The notes beneath the pieces are model-generated. The model saw only the letters and a program-made list of their open reading frames with translations. It was not told the DNA's origin and did not search any database. Shown here piece after piece: positions 40,591-51,600 of a DNA stretch of 64,000 nucleotides (the first letter of the stretch is position 1; each line of letters starts with the position of its first letter). The stretch is from assembly GCA_964035575.1 (NCBI GenBank), contig OZ037911.1:806001-870000 (forward strand), in the 5' to 3' direction. The position numbers and the translations under genes are program-made. Source of the DNA: Rhynchopus sp. YZ270_cl-10. Lineage: Eukaryota > Euglenozoa > Diplonemea > Diplonemida > Diplonemidae.

Positions 40591-42407
40591 CTTTTCTCTC
40601 TTTTTTTCTTTTGTTCTTTCTTTTCATTTGAAAGCATATGAAACTAATCTTTTTCAACTGTTTCTTCGGTGTGTGTACACAAGACGTACTCTCATTGCTT
40701 TTTTTTTTATTTGTGCGTGTCAAACAAAATATTCTTCCCCACCTTATGGTATGGAACACTCGAACGTCCCACCACCCCTTTGCATGAGCACAACCGAGCT
40801 GCGTTTTGGTACGTTTTCGACTGCTCTCTTTTGATATTTTTTTTTACAGGAAAAAAAAAAAAAAAAAAAACATTGGTTGTGTGCTATGGAATGCAAAGGG
40901 GATTTGAATGTCAAGTCTTTTTTTTTTTTTTTTTTTTTTTTTTGGAAAATTATATTACCATTACATTGGTGGTCATTAGTGGTTGGAAAAAAAAAAAAAA
41001 AACACAAAATATGTGGCAGAGAATGAGAGCGTAGAGGGTCGGTGACCGTGACCGAATCAGAACCGATCATGACACAACCCACACCCTGGATACTTGAAAT
41101 TCGATGTTGCGTTTTTTTTTTTTTTTTAAATTGTGTGTGCTCTTTTTATTCCTGTATCTTAATATTCACAGGGAGGATCTGTTGGTCAAAAACAAGTTCA
41201 AAAATAAATAAAAATTATTGGCTTGTCAACAGCTCTCCTAAATTCCTTTTTTTTCGAAAAAAGGTAGCCCCTCCCCCTCTCTTCCCTCACTCTGCATCTT
41301 AAGTATGATGTAGGAGGTTTTTTTTTTTTAAAGTTTTGTTTTTCGTTTAGCTTTTGGGGTGGAGACAAAAAAAGCAAAAAAAAAAACGAAAATAAAATAG
41401 CAGTTTTATGAACCAAACCAGGACCAGCGTTTTCTTTGTGTTTCTATCGAATTTCTGTGTGCGAGGGGGGTGGTAGGTACCACTGAACAACGACCAATTA
41501 TTGCGCAACAAGGAAAGATCAAAAGTTTTGTTCGTTCCGCTTCCCCTCATGTACACATACTGATTTTTGTTAGAAAAAAATTTTTTCTCGCCGGAAACGG
41601 TTTTGGTTCATACAGGAACCTCACCTCAAAAAAAAAAAAAAAAAAAAAATCAACAACAACGAACCAAGAACATGCAAGTGCACTTTGTTATCCTCCCTAC
41701 CCAACAAAGTCCACAATACCAAACACATTTTTTTTTTTTTTTTTTTCAAAGCTTTTTTTTAACCCCCCCTCCGCCCCCCTTTTTTTTTTCAAAGAAAAAA
41801 GGTTGGGGGAGAGAAGGTTCGGTCAAAAAAGAATTCAAAAAAAAAAAAAAGGAAGGGGAGATGAGCACCTTCATCTCCTTTTTGTGGTTCCAACATTCAA
41901 CACACAAACCCCCCCCTTAAGTCCTGGGCTGGACTTTAAATTGCATCCGGGGGGTCTTTTTTTGTGACACTTCCTCCTGAAACTCTATGAAGGGCTACCT
42001 GAGGGTGAAAAAAAAAAAAATGCTGGGCCAGCTTCCCCATACCATGACGGACACCTGTCTGGTCTCGTGGAGCTACCACAGCGCACAGAAGCGTGGTCAG
42101 GCCCCGTTTTTTTTTTTTTTTGAGCTAAAAATTGAATGCCGTACACAAAACAGCAGTGAAAAAGATTGTTTGAGTCTATGCAAACTTTGATTGATTTATT
42201 TTTTTCTCCATTTTTTTTTTTTTTTAAACGGCAATTTCCAGCTTTTTTTTTTGGAGGAGAAAAGGAACTGTTTTGGAGTGTTTTTGGGGGCAGATTTTTT
42301 GTGGATATTACTGCAACGCGAATGTGGTGTACTAAAACCGTCCAATTTTTTTTATATTAGCGGGTCGTTTGATGCTGTGCGATAGACGATTCTGATTTTT
42401 TTTTTAA

Positions 42408-42455
42408 AGGTGACTCAACACACAGAGAGAGGCTTAGGTTTTTTATAAATTTTCT
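42408..42455 (+). repeat. HP-2 hairpin repeat, type C, diverged
   Basis: AGGTGACTCAACACACAGAG, AGAGGCTTAGG, TTATAAATTTTC. Confidence 0.55.
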
Positions 42456-43546
42456 TTTCTCTATTTTTTTTCATTTGAGAGTTTCCTTGGTTCCGTACAG
42501 CATATTTGGCTACAGGAATGGCCAACAAAAAAAATCTATTTCCAGAATGCCATTTGGTTTTGAAGAAGAGAAAAAAATCACTGTTTTTTTTTTCCCTCCC
42601 CAGAAAAGTGTGTTTCCCTGAGGAAGCTCTCACCTTTCTTTGTTACAATAGCATTTTGTAGGAGGCAGAATTGACACCTAATTTTTTTCTTCTTCTTTTC
42701 AGCCACAGGTCCGGTGCACGATTTAGAATGAGGGGGCTGGGACCCGAACGAGAAAAAAAACTTGTGCTGCTATAAGCTTTCTTTGTTCTAAATAACACTC
42801 GTCTCCAAAAAGAAAATTGTACATTTTTTTTTTTTTTTTTTGCCTGTTTACACAACGGTGTATCCGTCTATGTGAAGGAAAAATGTACTGTGTTTTTTTG
42901 CCATTTTTTATTTTTTGAATTTTATAAGTTTTGCTGATTTATAGATCTCCTCAGTCTAGAACTGCATCTTCATCCTGTGTCGAGGGTGTGGAGTTAAGAG
43001 TACGCGTATTTCTGCCCATTTTTTTTTTTTTTCCTTTTCTGCAGCAACTGGCTCTTTTTTTTTTGTTCATATTTTTGCGTGAACGTTATCTTTTCTTCAT
43101 GTTACCCTTCTCCCTTCAATTTTTTTTTTTTTTTTTTTTTTTGAAAAACTTTTCGTGGTATTAGATCCTGCGGGGTTTGCAAAGACCCGGGTTCCCACAA
43201 CATTCTTCTTTTGCGAAGATTTTGTCGAACGCCGAGTCTTACGCACCCACAACAAAAAGACAACCCCCCCATTCCAGTCAACATCTGCTTCCCTTGAAGT
43301 TTTCGTGTGCACCATTTTGCGTCCTTTTTTTTTTCCCTTCCTCCCCTTTTTTTTTCTCTTTTTCAATCGAAAGTGATTTTTTTTTTTTTTTTGCACTAAT
43401 TTTCACTTTTTTTCAAAAAAAAAACGTTTTGCTTTGCGTAGTGTCCTTTTGGATGACTACGCTGATAAAGCAAACAATATTCCAAAAAAAAAAACAAAAA
43501 AAAAAAACTTTTTTTAAGAAGAGATGGTGTTACCGATCTGCTGTCG

Positions 43547-43644
43547 GGGACATGTCAACGACATGTCAAGGACATGTCAATTTTGGGGGGTGTGTCATTT
43601 TCCCCTGCAAACCTTGTGTCAAGGACATGTCAAGGACCTGTCAA
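43547..43644 (+). repeat. GACATGTCAA decamer cluster
   Basis: The unit GGACATGTCAA occurs five times, one as GGACCTGTCAA, three in tandem at the left and two at the right of a 45 bp spacer. ACATGT is itself palindromic. Confidence 0.8.
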
Positions 43645-43762
43645 TATGGGCCCTTTCGGGAACACCAAGAGATGGACAATTTTATAGAAGGGTAAGCCAG
43701 CCTTCCACATTTTGATTACAATGAAGTGCTCTCTGGGGTTTGATAACCCCCATAGAGAACCA

Positions 43763-43815
43763 GTGTCTGCGTCCGCACCGATGAACGGTGTTACGTTTGT
43801 ACTTTATACTCTTCT
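43763..43815 (+). repeat. Dispersed repeat family F
   Basis: GTCTGCGTCCGCACCGATGA, ACGGTGTTACGTTTG, ACTTTATACTCTTC. Confidence 0.45.
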
Positions 43816-44341
43816 TTTATTATAATTCCCTTCAAAGAAAGAGAAGGGAAAAAGGCTATGCGAACACAAAAAAAAAACCAAATCTAATGTGTTTTTCGAA
43901 CGAAATCGAAAGGAAAAAAAAAAAGCAAATATCAAAAACACAATCAGAAAATCGTGCTCCTTGCCAAAAAAAAAAAATCTAGCTTCACGTCCTTTCTCGC
44001 CATTTTTATCTCCCTCCCTCCCTCCCCCCCTTTGCCCCCTTTTTTCCCCCCTTCCTTTTTTTATCGTGCGTGCAATCTCGAAAAAAGGGAGGGTGGGGGG
44101 TTTCTCCCCAAAACCAAAGGTGAAAAAATAAATACCTAAAATACCTCAAAAAAAAAACGCGAAAAGGAATACTGTTTTAGTGTTCGTATGATTTTTATTT
44201 TTATGTTGCGCTTTTCATCCGGATGGCTGGCATCGTACAGTGGGTCAGTCGGAGGTGTGACTGCATCAACACGACTACCATTTTTTTATATACAGTGCCC
44301 TGCGCCAAGCGTTTTGCACCATCAAACATTACCTTTTTTAC

Positions 44342-44376
44342 AGATGTGTGTGTGCAACAAGAGACACATGCATCTT
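44342..44376 (+). repeat. HP-2 hairpin repeat, type D
   Basis: AGATG/CATCT outer, TGTGT/ACACA inner, loop GTGCAACAAGAG, preceded by a family F copy (44297-44335). Confidence 0.7.
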
Positions 44377-44403
44377 ATCATGTTGTTGCCTTTTTTTTTT
44401 TGG

Positions 44404-44450
44404 TCTCAAAGAGGTTTCCTCTGGCCAGGTAGTCAATGGGAGCGTATCGT
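44404..44450 (+). repeat. Dispersed repeat, copy 2 (pairs with 4477-4530)
   Basis: AAAGAGGTTTCCTCT then CCAGGTAGTCAATGGGAGCG. Confidence 0.6.
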
Positions 44451-44526
44451 GAGTAAATGCAAAATATCAACAGTATATTCATTACACACTTTACGCACAA
44501 ACAAAAAAAATTTTTTTTTCTCCCTC

Positions 44527-44583
44527 CATGCCTCCGCTGACCCTACGGCGAGGCGTTTTGTTGTCACTTTCAACTTTACCTTC
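44527..44583 (+). repeat. Dispersed repeat family F
   Basis: CATGCCTCCGCTGACCC, ACGGCGAGGCGTTTTG, CACTTTCAACTTTACC. Confidence 0.6.
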
Positions 44584-44591
44584 CCCCTTTT

Positions 44592-44690
44592 ATGGACTGC
44601 ATGGTTGGGGTCCATCCCCCCCGGTACAGCCGGTCATACCGAGGTATACTGTCCCGAGCGGGGCTGTTGTATTTCAAGTCAAATTTTTCT
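44592..44690 (+). repeat. Dispersed repeat family E, 5'-truncated
   Basis: GGACTGCATGGTTGGGG, CGGTACAGCCGGTCATACCG, GTCCCGAGCGGGGCTG, TTGTATTTCAAG. A family F copy follows at 44697-44742. Confidence 0.65.
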
Positions 44691-44750
44691 TTTGTCAGTG
44701 CCTGCGTCCCAGAGGCGTTTTGCACTATCGACTTCACCCCTTTTTTTTAA

Positions 44751-44808
44751 AAGGTGACTAATCACGAGAGGCTGAGGGTCATCTTATAAACTTCTTTTTT
44801 TTTTTTCT
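44751..44808 (+). repeat. HP-2 hairpin repeat, type C
   Basis: AAGGTGA/TCATCTT outer stem, loop ACGAGAG, then ATAAACTTC and T-run; inner stem imperfect. Confidence 0.7.
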
Positions 44809-44987
44809 TTTGAGGAGAGTATCGTATAGAAGAATACGTTACCTCTCTCCTCTGCTATTAAATATTGAGCATGCGTTCCCTTTATCAAGATTCTGATTTT
44901 ATTTCATGTCTCCACTGTTTCGACAGTCTATTATTATTTGTCATGAGTACGTGATTATATGTTTTTTTTTTTTTTTTTGTTTTTCCC

Positions 44988-45019
44988 GATGTGTGTGCTC
45001 GAGTAGCTTATTCATCTTT
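44988..45019 (+). repeat. HP-2 hairpin repeat, type D
   Basis: GATGTGTGTGCTCGAGTAGC then TTATTCATCTTTC; diverged inner arm. A weaker relative lies at 45441-45469. Confidence 0.5.
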
Positions 45020-45282
45020 CATGTTTTTTTTTTTTCTTCTTCTTCTTCTTCTTTTTTGTCGTGTGCCGCTCACTTTGCGCACACTTTCAGTGTCTCGTTC
45101 TTTTCCTTCCCCCCTCCCGTTTCCCAGAGCGCTCTTCAGTTCCCATATTCCCTCTCGGCTCAGTATTCGAGCGTTGTGCATCCCCCGTAATCTGTTCTGC
45201 AATAATAAAAGGTTTGTTTACAAAAAAATTGAAAAGAAAACAAAAATAGAATAAGAAGGCTCGAAAAATAGCAAAAAAAAGC

Positions 45283-45313
<31 letters not shown>

Positions 45314-45728
45314 AAATCAAAATATTGGGTACCTCCGCGTGGGTGGAATTCCCACGAAAAAAAAAAACAAAAAAACAGACCTTCCATTTTTACGAAACCC
45401 ATATTGTGGTTTAATTTGGCGTTCACTGCCCCAGAGTTTTTGATGTGTGTGCTCAATGTGCATGCATCAGACAAGTTTGTTTTCATTTTTTTTTCTCTTT
45501 CTTTTTTCGCTGCCCATTCTTCATTAGGGTAGCTAAGAACATGACGGCACAATGTGCCCCAAGAAGGGCGACAGCCCCCGAATTCCGGAACCCCTCCTCA
45601 CTTTGGGCGTTAGAGATGGTAACAAGGTGCTTTGCGCCTGGTCTGTGTCGGGTCCAAAAATAGGAACAAAACAAAAAAAAAAAAAAACAAAAGCATACTT
45701 CCCTGATACAGACATCAAAGTAAAAAAA

Positions 45729-45800
45729 GTGGAGATTTGCACAAAAAAAAAAACTGTGGCAACACAACCGAGGCAAACTACACCCAACAATCTATCAAAA
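45729..45800 (+). repeat. HP-1 hairpin repeat, long type B
   Basis: GTGGAGATTTGCAC with an 11-A insertion, CTGTGGCAACACAACC, GAGGCAAACTACACC, AACAATCTATCAAAA. Confidence 0.65.
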
Positions 45801-46288
45801 TATTGCAATGGTCCTAGGTAAAAAAAAAGACCTTAACTTATCTACCCCCCCGATCTCACCCCAAAATGCACCAAAAAAAGGAAAAAATATTGACCGTGTT
45901 GTCCGGACAGTGAAGACTGTTTGTATAGTATCAACACTAAATCAACAATTTTTTTTTTTTTTGAAGGGAACAGAAAAATTTCTCCTTTTCAGAAATTTTC
46001 CTTTCTCACAGCGCGTTCCAGGCATTACCACAACCCCCCAAATTACCCCCATTACCATGATAGCGAGAGATGGTTCAAAATTTTGCAAAAAAATAAAGGG
46101 TAAAGGGTACTAAACAAAGGCAATAGAGGGTGTGTTCATCAGGGCACCTCTCTCTCTCTCTCCCTTTTGTATCTCTCCCAGGCCCCCCCCCCCGCACGAA
46201 ATAGCAAAAAAGAGCGTGGAGTTCTCACGAAAAAGAAAAAAGAAAAAGCGAGGTGTCTCCACGTTATCAATTATTCAAAAAAAGCAAA

Positions 46289-46352
46289 TAGTGAAGCTCA
46301 TTCCTTGGGTGTAAACACTCTAATACCCGGAAAACTTCAAAAAAAAAAAAAA
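46289..46352 (+). repeat. HP-1 hairpin repeat, type A, diverged, A-tailed
   Basis: TAGTGAAGCTCATTCCTTGG, GTGTAAACACTCTAATACC, GAAAACTTCA13. Confidence 0.5.
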
Positions 46353-46822
46353 GCAAAAAAAAAAACACAAAAAACCCCATTCTTTCTCTCATCTCACTCC
46401 CCCGTCCTCCCCCTCACTCTTGCAGACTCGGAAGTACTTTGTGTTTTTCTATATTTTTTTGTTTTTTGTTTTTTTTTTGTGAAAACTGCTTTTTTTTCCT
46501 CCCCTTTTAGTGCACCAACTTCTTTTATCGCTACCCGCTCGCCTTTGGCTTGTCTGAGAAACCTAGACAAGCAACCAAAAAAAAAAAAAGAAAAGAAGGT
46601 CTTGCCAGCGGGGTTGGGATAATTATACTGTGTGTCGCTACCAAAGCTCAAATTGTTTTTTTTTTTTGTGATTTCGTTTCGCCGAGAAAAACACAATCTT
46701 CTTTTGCCAAAACATCACAAAAAAAAAAAAGAAAACAAAAAAAAAATAAAAAAAAATAAACAGAAAAAAAACGAGCAAGAACAAGGGAAAAGAAAAGAAA
46801 AAGCAACAAAAAAAAAAAAAAG

Positions 46823-47132
46823 TTACTGGGGGGGGGGGCGAATAAGAGATCAGGGGTGAATAAGAGATCAGGGCCGAATAAGAGATCAGGTTGAGATTTT
46901 TGGGGTATTTTTTTTTTTTTTTTTTTTGCATGCAACAGGGTTTTATCTTGAAAAAACATTTTGAAATTTTACCCTGTCTACCCGGTCTGGCAAAAAAGTG
47001 GTCAAAAAAATATTTTTGCCTCCGGCGAAAATGTCTTGTTGCTTTTTTTTTCCCCAAAAAAAATTCCTATTTTTGGCTCGCCCGTTCGCCTAATAAGAGA
47101 TGCCACATCTCTTATTCGCCCCCCCCCAGTAA
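46823..47132. mobile_element. TIR element T5, 310 bp
   Basis: TTACTGGGGGGG..CGAATAAGAGAT at the left faces ATCTCTTATTCG..CCCCCCCAGTAA at the right. Three copies of GAATAAGAGATCAGGG lie in tandem inside the left end only. Interior AT-rich, no coding. Confidence 0.75.
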
Positions 47133-47401
47133 AACACAATAAAGACTTAGTTGGAAGGATACTAGAGTCTTATTATTGAAGAGTCTGTAACACCCCCCAC
47201 AACCCCCCCCCTACGCACACCCGCAGTGTATTGTCCAAGAAAAAAAAATGTTCAAAAATAAACGAAAAAAAAAAAAAAAGCAAAGGGAAAAACAAACAAA
47301 GTGAAAGACTGTCTAGCTGACACGCTGCACTAAATCAGAAAAAATCAACAAATGGGAAGGGCTTTTGTTCTTGATTAATTTTCATTTCTTTTTTTTCTTT
47401 T

Positions 47402-47452
47402 CACGATTATGATTAACGAGGCTTAAGTTCATCTTATAAACCTTTTTTTTTT
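47402..47452 (+). repeat. HP-2 hairpin repeat, type C, diverged
   Basis: GATTATGATTAACGAGGC, TTAAGTTCATCTTATAAACC and T-run; loop shortened to ACGAG. Confidence 0.5.
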
Positions 47453-47706
47453 CTTTTTGTCGCAGAAAAAAAAGAAAACAAACACACAACAAAAAGGAAT
47501 CGAGGAGAGGCACGTTTTTTATTTCGCAAAAACACAACAAAAAAAAAAAGAGGAGCAAAAAGAGAGATATCGGAAGCTACGTTTTCTTTGTGTGGGTGGC
47601 TTGACCGTTTTATCAGATTTTCCTAAAGAAGAGTAATAAAATTCTTTTCCGAAAAAAAACCCCGTAAACAGTACAAAGGATTCAATAAACGTAACAATGT
47701 TTAGTA

Positions 47707-47771
47707 TAGTGGAGCACACTCTTAGGGTGGCTACACTAATACAACCAAAGTTTTCAATAAAAAAAAAAAAA
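47707..47771 (+). repeat. HP-1 hairpin repeat, type A, A-tailed
   Basis: TAGTGGAG/CTACACTA, ACACTC/GGGTGG, AACCAAAGTTTTC, A-run of about 13. Confidence 0.75.
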
Positions 47772-47966
47772 CGATAGTTTATCCATTCGTGTGCGCGATT
47801 TTGCCAACACAACAGAATGTGTTTTTATGTATTTAAAAAAAAAATTGCGACCATGAAAAACCTACTCTCGTCACCTTAACTATAAGTCCTGCAGGACTAG
47901 GTATTATCGCCGCCAATTCTTAATCATCCCGACCACCCTCCCCACATATACTGCTTCTTACCCATC

Positions 47967-48064
47967 TAGTGGTGGCATGTGTTGTGATGATTGCCCAGCC
48001 AATACATTATACACATCACAATACAGCTGGATTGTGATGGGCAATTATTACAGTACGGCCATTA
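47967..48064. mobile_element. TA-flanked hairpin MITE, copy 1 (98 bp)
   Basis: TAGTGGTGGCA..TGTGATGATTGCCCA at the left, TGGGCAATTATTACAG..GGCCATTA at the right. The most diverged of three copies. Confidence 0.6.
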
Positions 48065-48111
48065 CTGACCCCCCACCAAAAAAAAATCTGTAGAAAAAAA
48101 AAAAAAAAAAA

Positions 48112-48170
48112 GCTAAGGCGTTCATCTTCGGGTGTCTACATTGAAACAACCAAGTTTTCAAAAAAAAAAA
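48112..48170 (+). repeat. HP-1 hairpin repeat, type A, A-tailed
   Basis: CATC-TTCG-GGTG inner stem (UUCG-type loop), ATTGAAACAACCAAG, TTTTC and A-run; outer stem decayed. Confidence 0.65.
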
Positions 48171-48524
48171 TGACGTTGTGTACAGACGTTACCTAGCTAG
48201 GCAAGTATCGGTTAAAAGAGCAAAAAAAAAAAAAAGCTTTTTATCCGTCTGTACTTCCCAACTACAATGCTTAAAAAACAGATGTGATTTTGTCCCCCCC
48301 CCCCCCTTTTTCGCTGTGCAAAGTAATGACAGTGAAAACCGAGCAAAAAAAAAAGGAGGGGTTACAACAGGGCTTGGGTCAACAGTGAATTGCAAACAGA
48401 TCTTAGTTTACCCCACCCAAGGTGGGGGTACTGAAGCGATTGTTGGTTCGAAGTACTCTCTCCAGCCCCCCCTCTGTCAAGACCCAAGCCCAAAAACCCC
48501 CCCAATTGCAAAAGAAAGAAATCC

Positions 48525-48528
<4 letters not shown>

Positions 48529-48559
<31 letters not shown>
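48529..48559 (+). repeat. (CT)n microsatellite
   Basis: About fifteen CT units, 115 bp before the C2CD3 start. Confidence 0.95.
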
Positions 48560-48563
<4 letters not shown>

Positions 48564-48673
48564 AAGTTTCAAATTTTCTCTCCTCTTCTCTCCCCCCCCC
48601 CCCTTTCCACACCACATCTTATCAGAAGGCGTTTTTTTTTCTTTTTTTTTTTTTTGATAGTTTTGATGTCATT

Positions 48674-51600
48674 ATGTCACTCTCCCCGAACGCTTTTAAA
48701 GAAGGAGAATGCGTGCCTCCGTTAGTAAAGGAAGGGGATTATGGGTGGGTCAAGGTTCGAGTAGAGAAGTTGTTGTGGAACTTGCCAAGGTCCGACCAGC
48801 CTTTGGGGGTTAAGGTTGTTGGGGCTTGGTGGGGGACAGATGCACAGAAGGTAGCGCTAGCTGGGGGTGCGGATTTTAATGTGGCTACTTCACTGCAACG
48901 TACCCTTGCGACGACTGTCACCCACAAGGTCCGCTGCAGCCTCGATGCCTTCACACAGTACGTCGGGGATATGACGCGAATCGGTGGAGGGTATAAAGTC
49001 ATTCTGCTCATCCCAGAAAAACGCCCCCGGCAGGTCTCCTTCTCCCCACAGCGGAACCAATACAAAGCCTTTGCTGAGGCCTCAATCGACTTTGCTAGCC
49101 TCTCACACCACAAAAGCGTGCAGGGTTTCTTCTCGGTATACGATCCTTCTGGGACTGAGGTGGCAAGAATAAAACTCAAGGCGTGGGGGCAAATTTCTCA
49201 AACAGATCAATCACCACCTTCTACGCGGGGTGCGCCTACCCCGTCTCCACTTCCTCCTCCTCCTCCAGCTCCAGCTCCAGCTCCACCCATCGAAATTCAA
49301 AGAGAACCGGAGGAACCTAGCCCGCACGGAGAGCCTCGAATGCCATCTATTTCTACCGGATCGGTGGCGCCGTCTGTCGTGCCTTCGGTGATACCTTCAG
49401 GAATGCCTTCAGCTATACCATCGGTAGGGGGTGACATTGTGCGAAGCCAGCCTTCTTCTCATACATCTCGCCCACAGAGCGATTCTCTCGACCACGTATA
49501 TGAACGTGCATTGCACGTACGTCAGGCGTTGCAAAGAACGTTAGATTCAAATAGTGTTGACACATATGGGGCTTCCTTGCAGGAAGGGGTTGGTATAGGT
49601 GTACCTGCGGCAACACCTTCCGAGGCTTATCCCGCCTTACCACCACCGATTTATGTACCACATATATTGGAAGGTGAGGTGTCATCATGTGAAGAGGAGT
49701 CTTCGTATGAGGAGCTACCTGTAGAACCGCCTATTCGACACACTGTACCGCACACTATACCGCAAAGAGAGACGACCCTGCGTGAAGAGAGTGTAGTGGT
49801 GGACCAAACGGTTCCCCTCGGAGATGATGTAGGCGGGTGTTTGTACGGTGGGGCAAAGATTCTGACGGTGTATCTCGGGGAAATGAGGTTGCTTCGTGAA
49901 AATGATATTCGGATGGCAGGAAAGATTCGGGTCCGGATTTTGGCGTCGGAGGGGTTGGTGTATGGTGGCGTGGCGAGGAAGAGGGTGGAGGATTCGTGTG
50001 TGTTGGTGCCGAAGCTGCCGTTTGTAGCGCCATTGATAGGTGAAGGGAGGGATGGGGGGCGGGTGTGGGGTGGGCATGAGGATTGCCATGCAGATGTGTT
50101 CTGCTGTGGTGTGCTTGCATGTCCACGTGATGCGCACGTTGTCTTGGAGTTCACGCTTCTCTCCACAGGAGGCTTCGAAACCTGCCTCGGAGTGCTCGAC
50201 TTCGCTGCCCCTTCCTTTCTCAGCTACCCCCCAGACACGGCGCCTCAGCTCTCCGTCGTGGACCCTCTCACCAGTACCCCCTCCATGTACACGAGGTCCT
50301 GTGTGGCATTCCTCGACCCCTCCGAAGCAACAGTACCGTGTAGGTTGGAACGTCCAGGGGCAGCGGAGCAACAGAGTCCTGCTGGGGGGAACGTTGCGGA
50401 AGATGTTCAGGTATGTTATGAAGGGTTTTGGCTCATTTTTTAGTTTTTTTTTTTTTTTGTTGAAAATTTCGTCCTATCATTCGTCCTTTTTGTTTTCCTT
50501 GCGGTCTTTGCAGAAAGAGTGTGCACCACCTCCACAACCTCTTGCGGATTCGGAAAGCATCAGAGCAAACTCCAGAGACATCATACTTGTGTTGTTTAGC
50601 AGTATTATCAGATTTCCAGTACAGCCCCACTGAAACACAGGCGGAGCGGTCACTGGTGAAGGCTTCAATCCATTTGAGGTAGCGTGGTGGCAGGTGTTGC
50701 TTGTGCTTCAGCGCCTGGAGTATGCGTTTGCGAGACAGTGTCGAACGCCTTTTCTACGTCGAAGAAGAGTGTGATGGTGGGGCGGTTCTTCCCCGCATTC
50801 ACCCGCTGCATGAGCGCCGCGAGCTGGTCTATCGTGGAAAGACGACGGCGGAAACCTGCTTGTGTTCGATGTGGGCCCCTGTACTGCGGCAGGTCCGGAC
50901 TGTCCTGCATCTGGGTGATACGGCATTTGACCATCTTCTCTAAGAGTTTGCAGACGTTGCTCGTAAGAGAGATGGGGCGGTACGACGCGGGGATGCTGGC
51001 GTCCTTCCCGTTCTTAGCGATGGGCACGCACCCCCAGATAATACAATACGTTTACGCAGACGATATAAACCACCAGAAGTCTTTCACTGGCAACATCGGA
51101 AGTTTCCCTTTCTGTTTAAAGTCGATCTCTATTATGAGGGTATCTGCTCTCACGTACGTAGACCCTTCTTCTTTCTTTTTTTCGATGTATATGTTTCTAA
51201 GTTGGCTACGTATAATTCTTGATCTCTCCCACCCTTCGTTGGTGCAATCGCTAGCAGGGGAATAAAATATCCTTTCCTGCAACAAACCCAGCTTTTTTTT
51301 AAATCGGTCTGCTGAAGCCATCTGTTCTCCGTCCTTTGCTTTGAGTTTGAGCACTCCTTACCTCTCGATGTTGAGCAACTCTTTTCACGTTATTATACGC
51401 GATGTTTGCATTCGTACTTCTCTTTGAAAAACGCTGTCCACTGAGAGATTTTTTTATAAAGAGGCACACTGCCTACGAGAGGACTTTACACAAAAAGAAG
51501 CTACATTTGTTAGAGTCGTTACAACACAACCACCCCCTCCAACCAATGAAATACAATAAACAAACAGAGTAGCAAAAACAAAACCAAACTTTCAAACCCC

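Larger units (their letters stand above)
31712..48673. other. 17 kb gene-free, repeat-dense region
   Basis: No open frame here has coding character; those present are runs of Phe, Lys or Pro from homopolymers. The region is a mosaic of poly-A/T and poly-C/G runs, HP-1, HP-2, E and F repeats, TIR elements T4 and T5, three large hairpins (36493, 37458, 47967) and the 1.2 kb palindrome. No tRNA or rRNA was recognised. Confidence 0.7.

Noticed and set aside
44188-44757. 189-codon open frame in the gene-free block
   Set aside because: It is made of dispersed repeats F, D and E read in frame.
50514-50633. Alternative second exon of C2CD3
   Set aside because: It has a good acceptor and an open 39-codon frame, but the translation turns hydrophobic and random, while 51621 onward restores a C2-like fold in the same phase.
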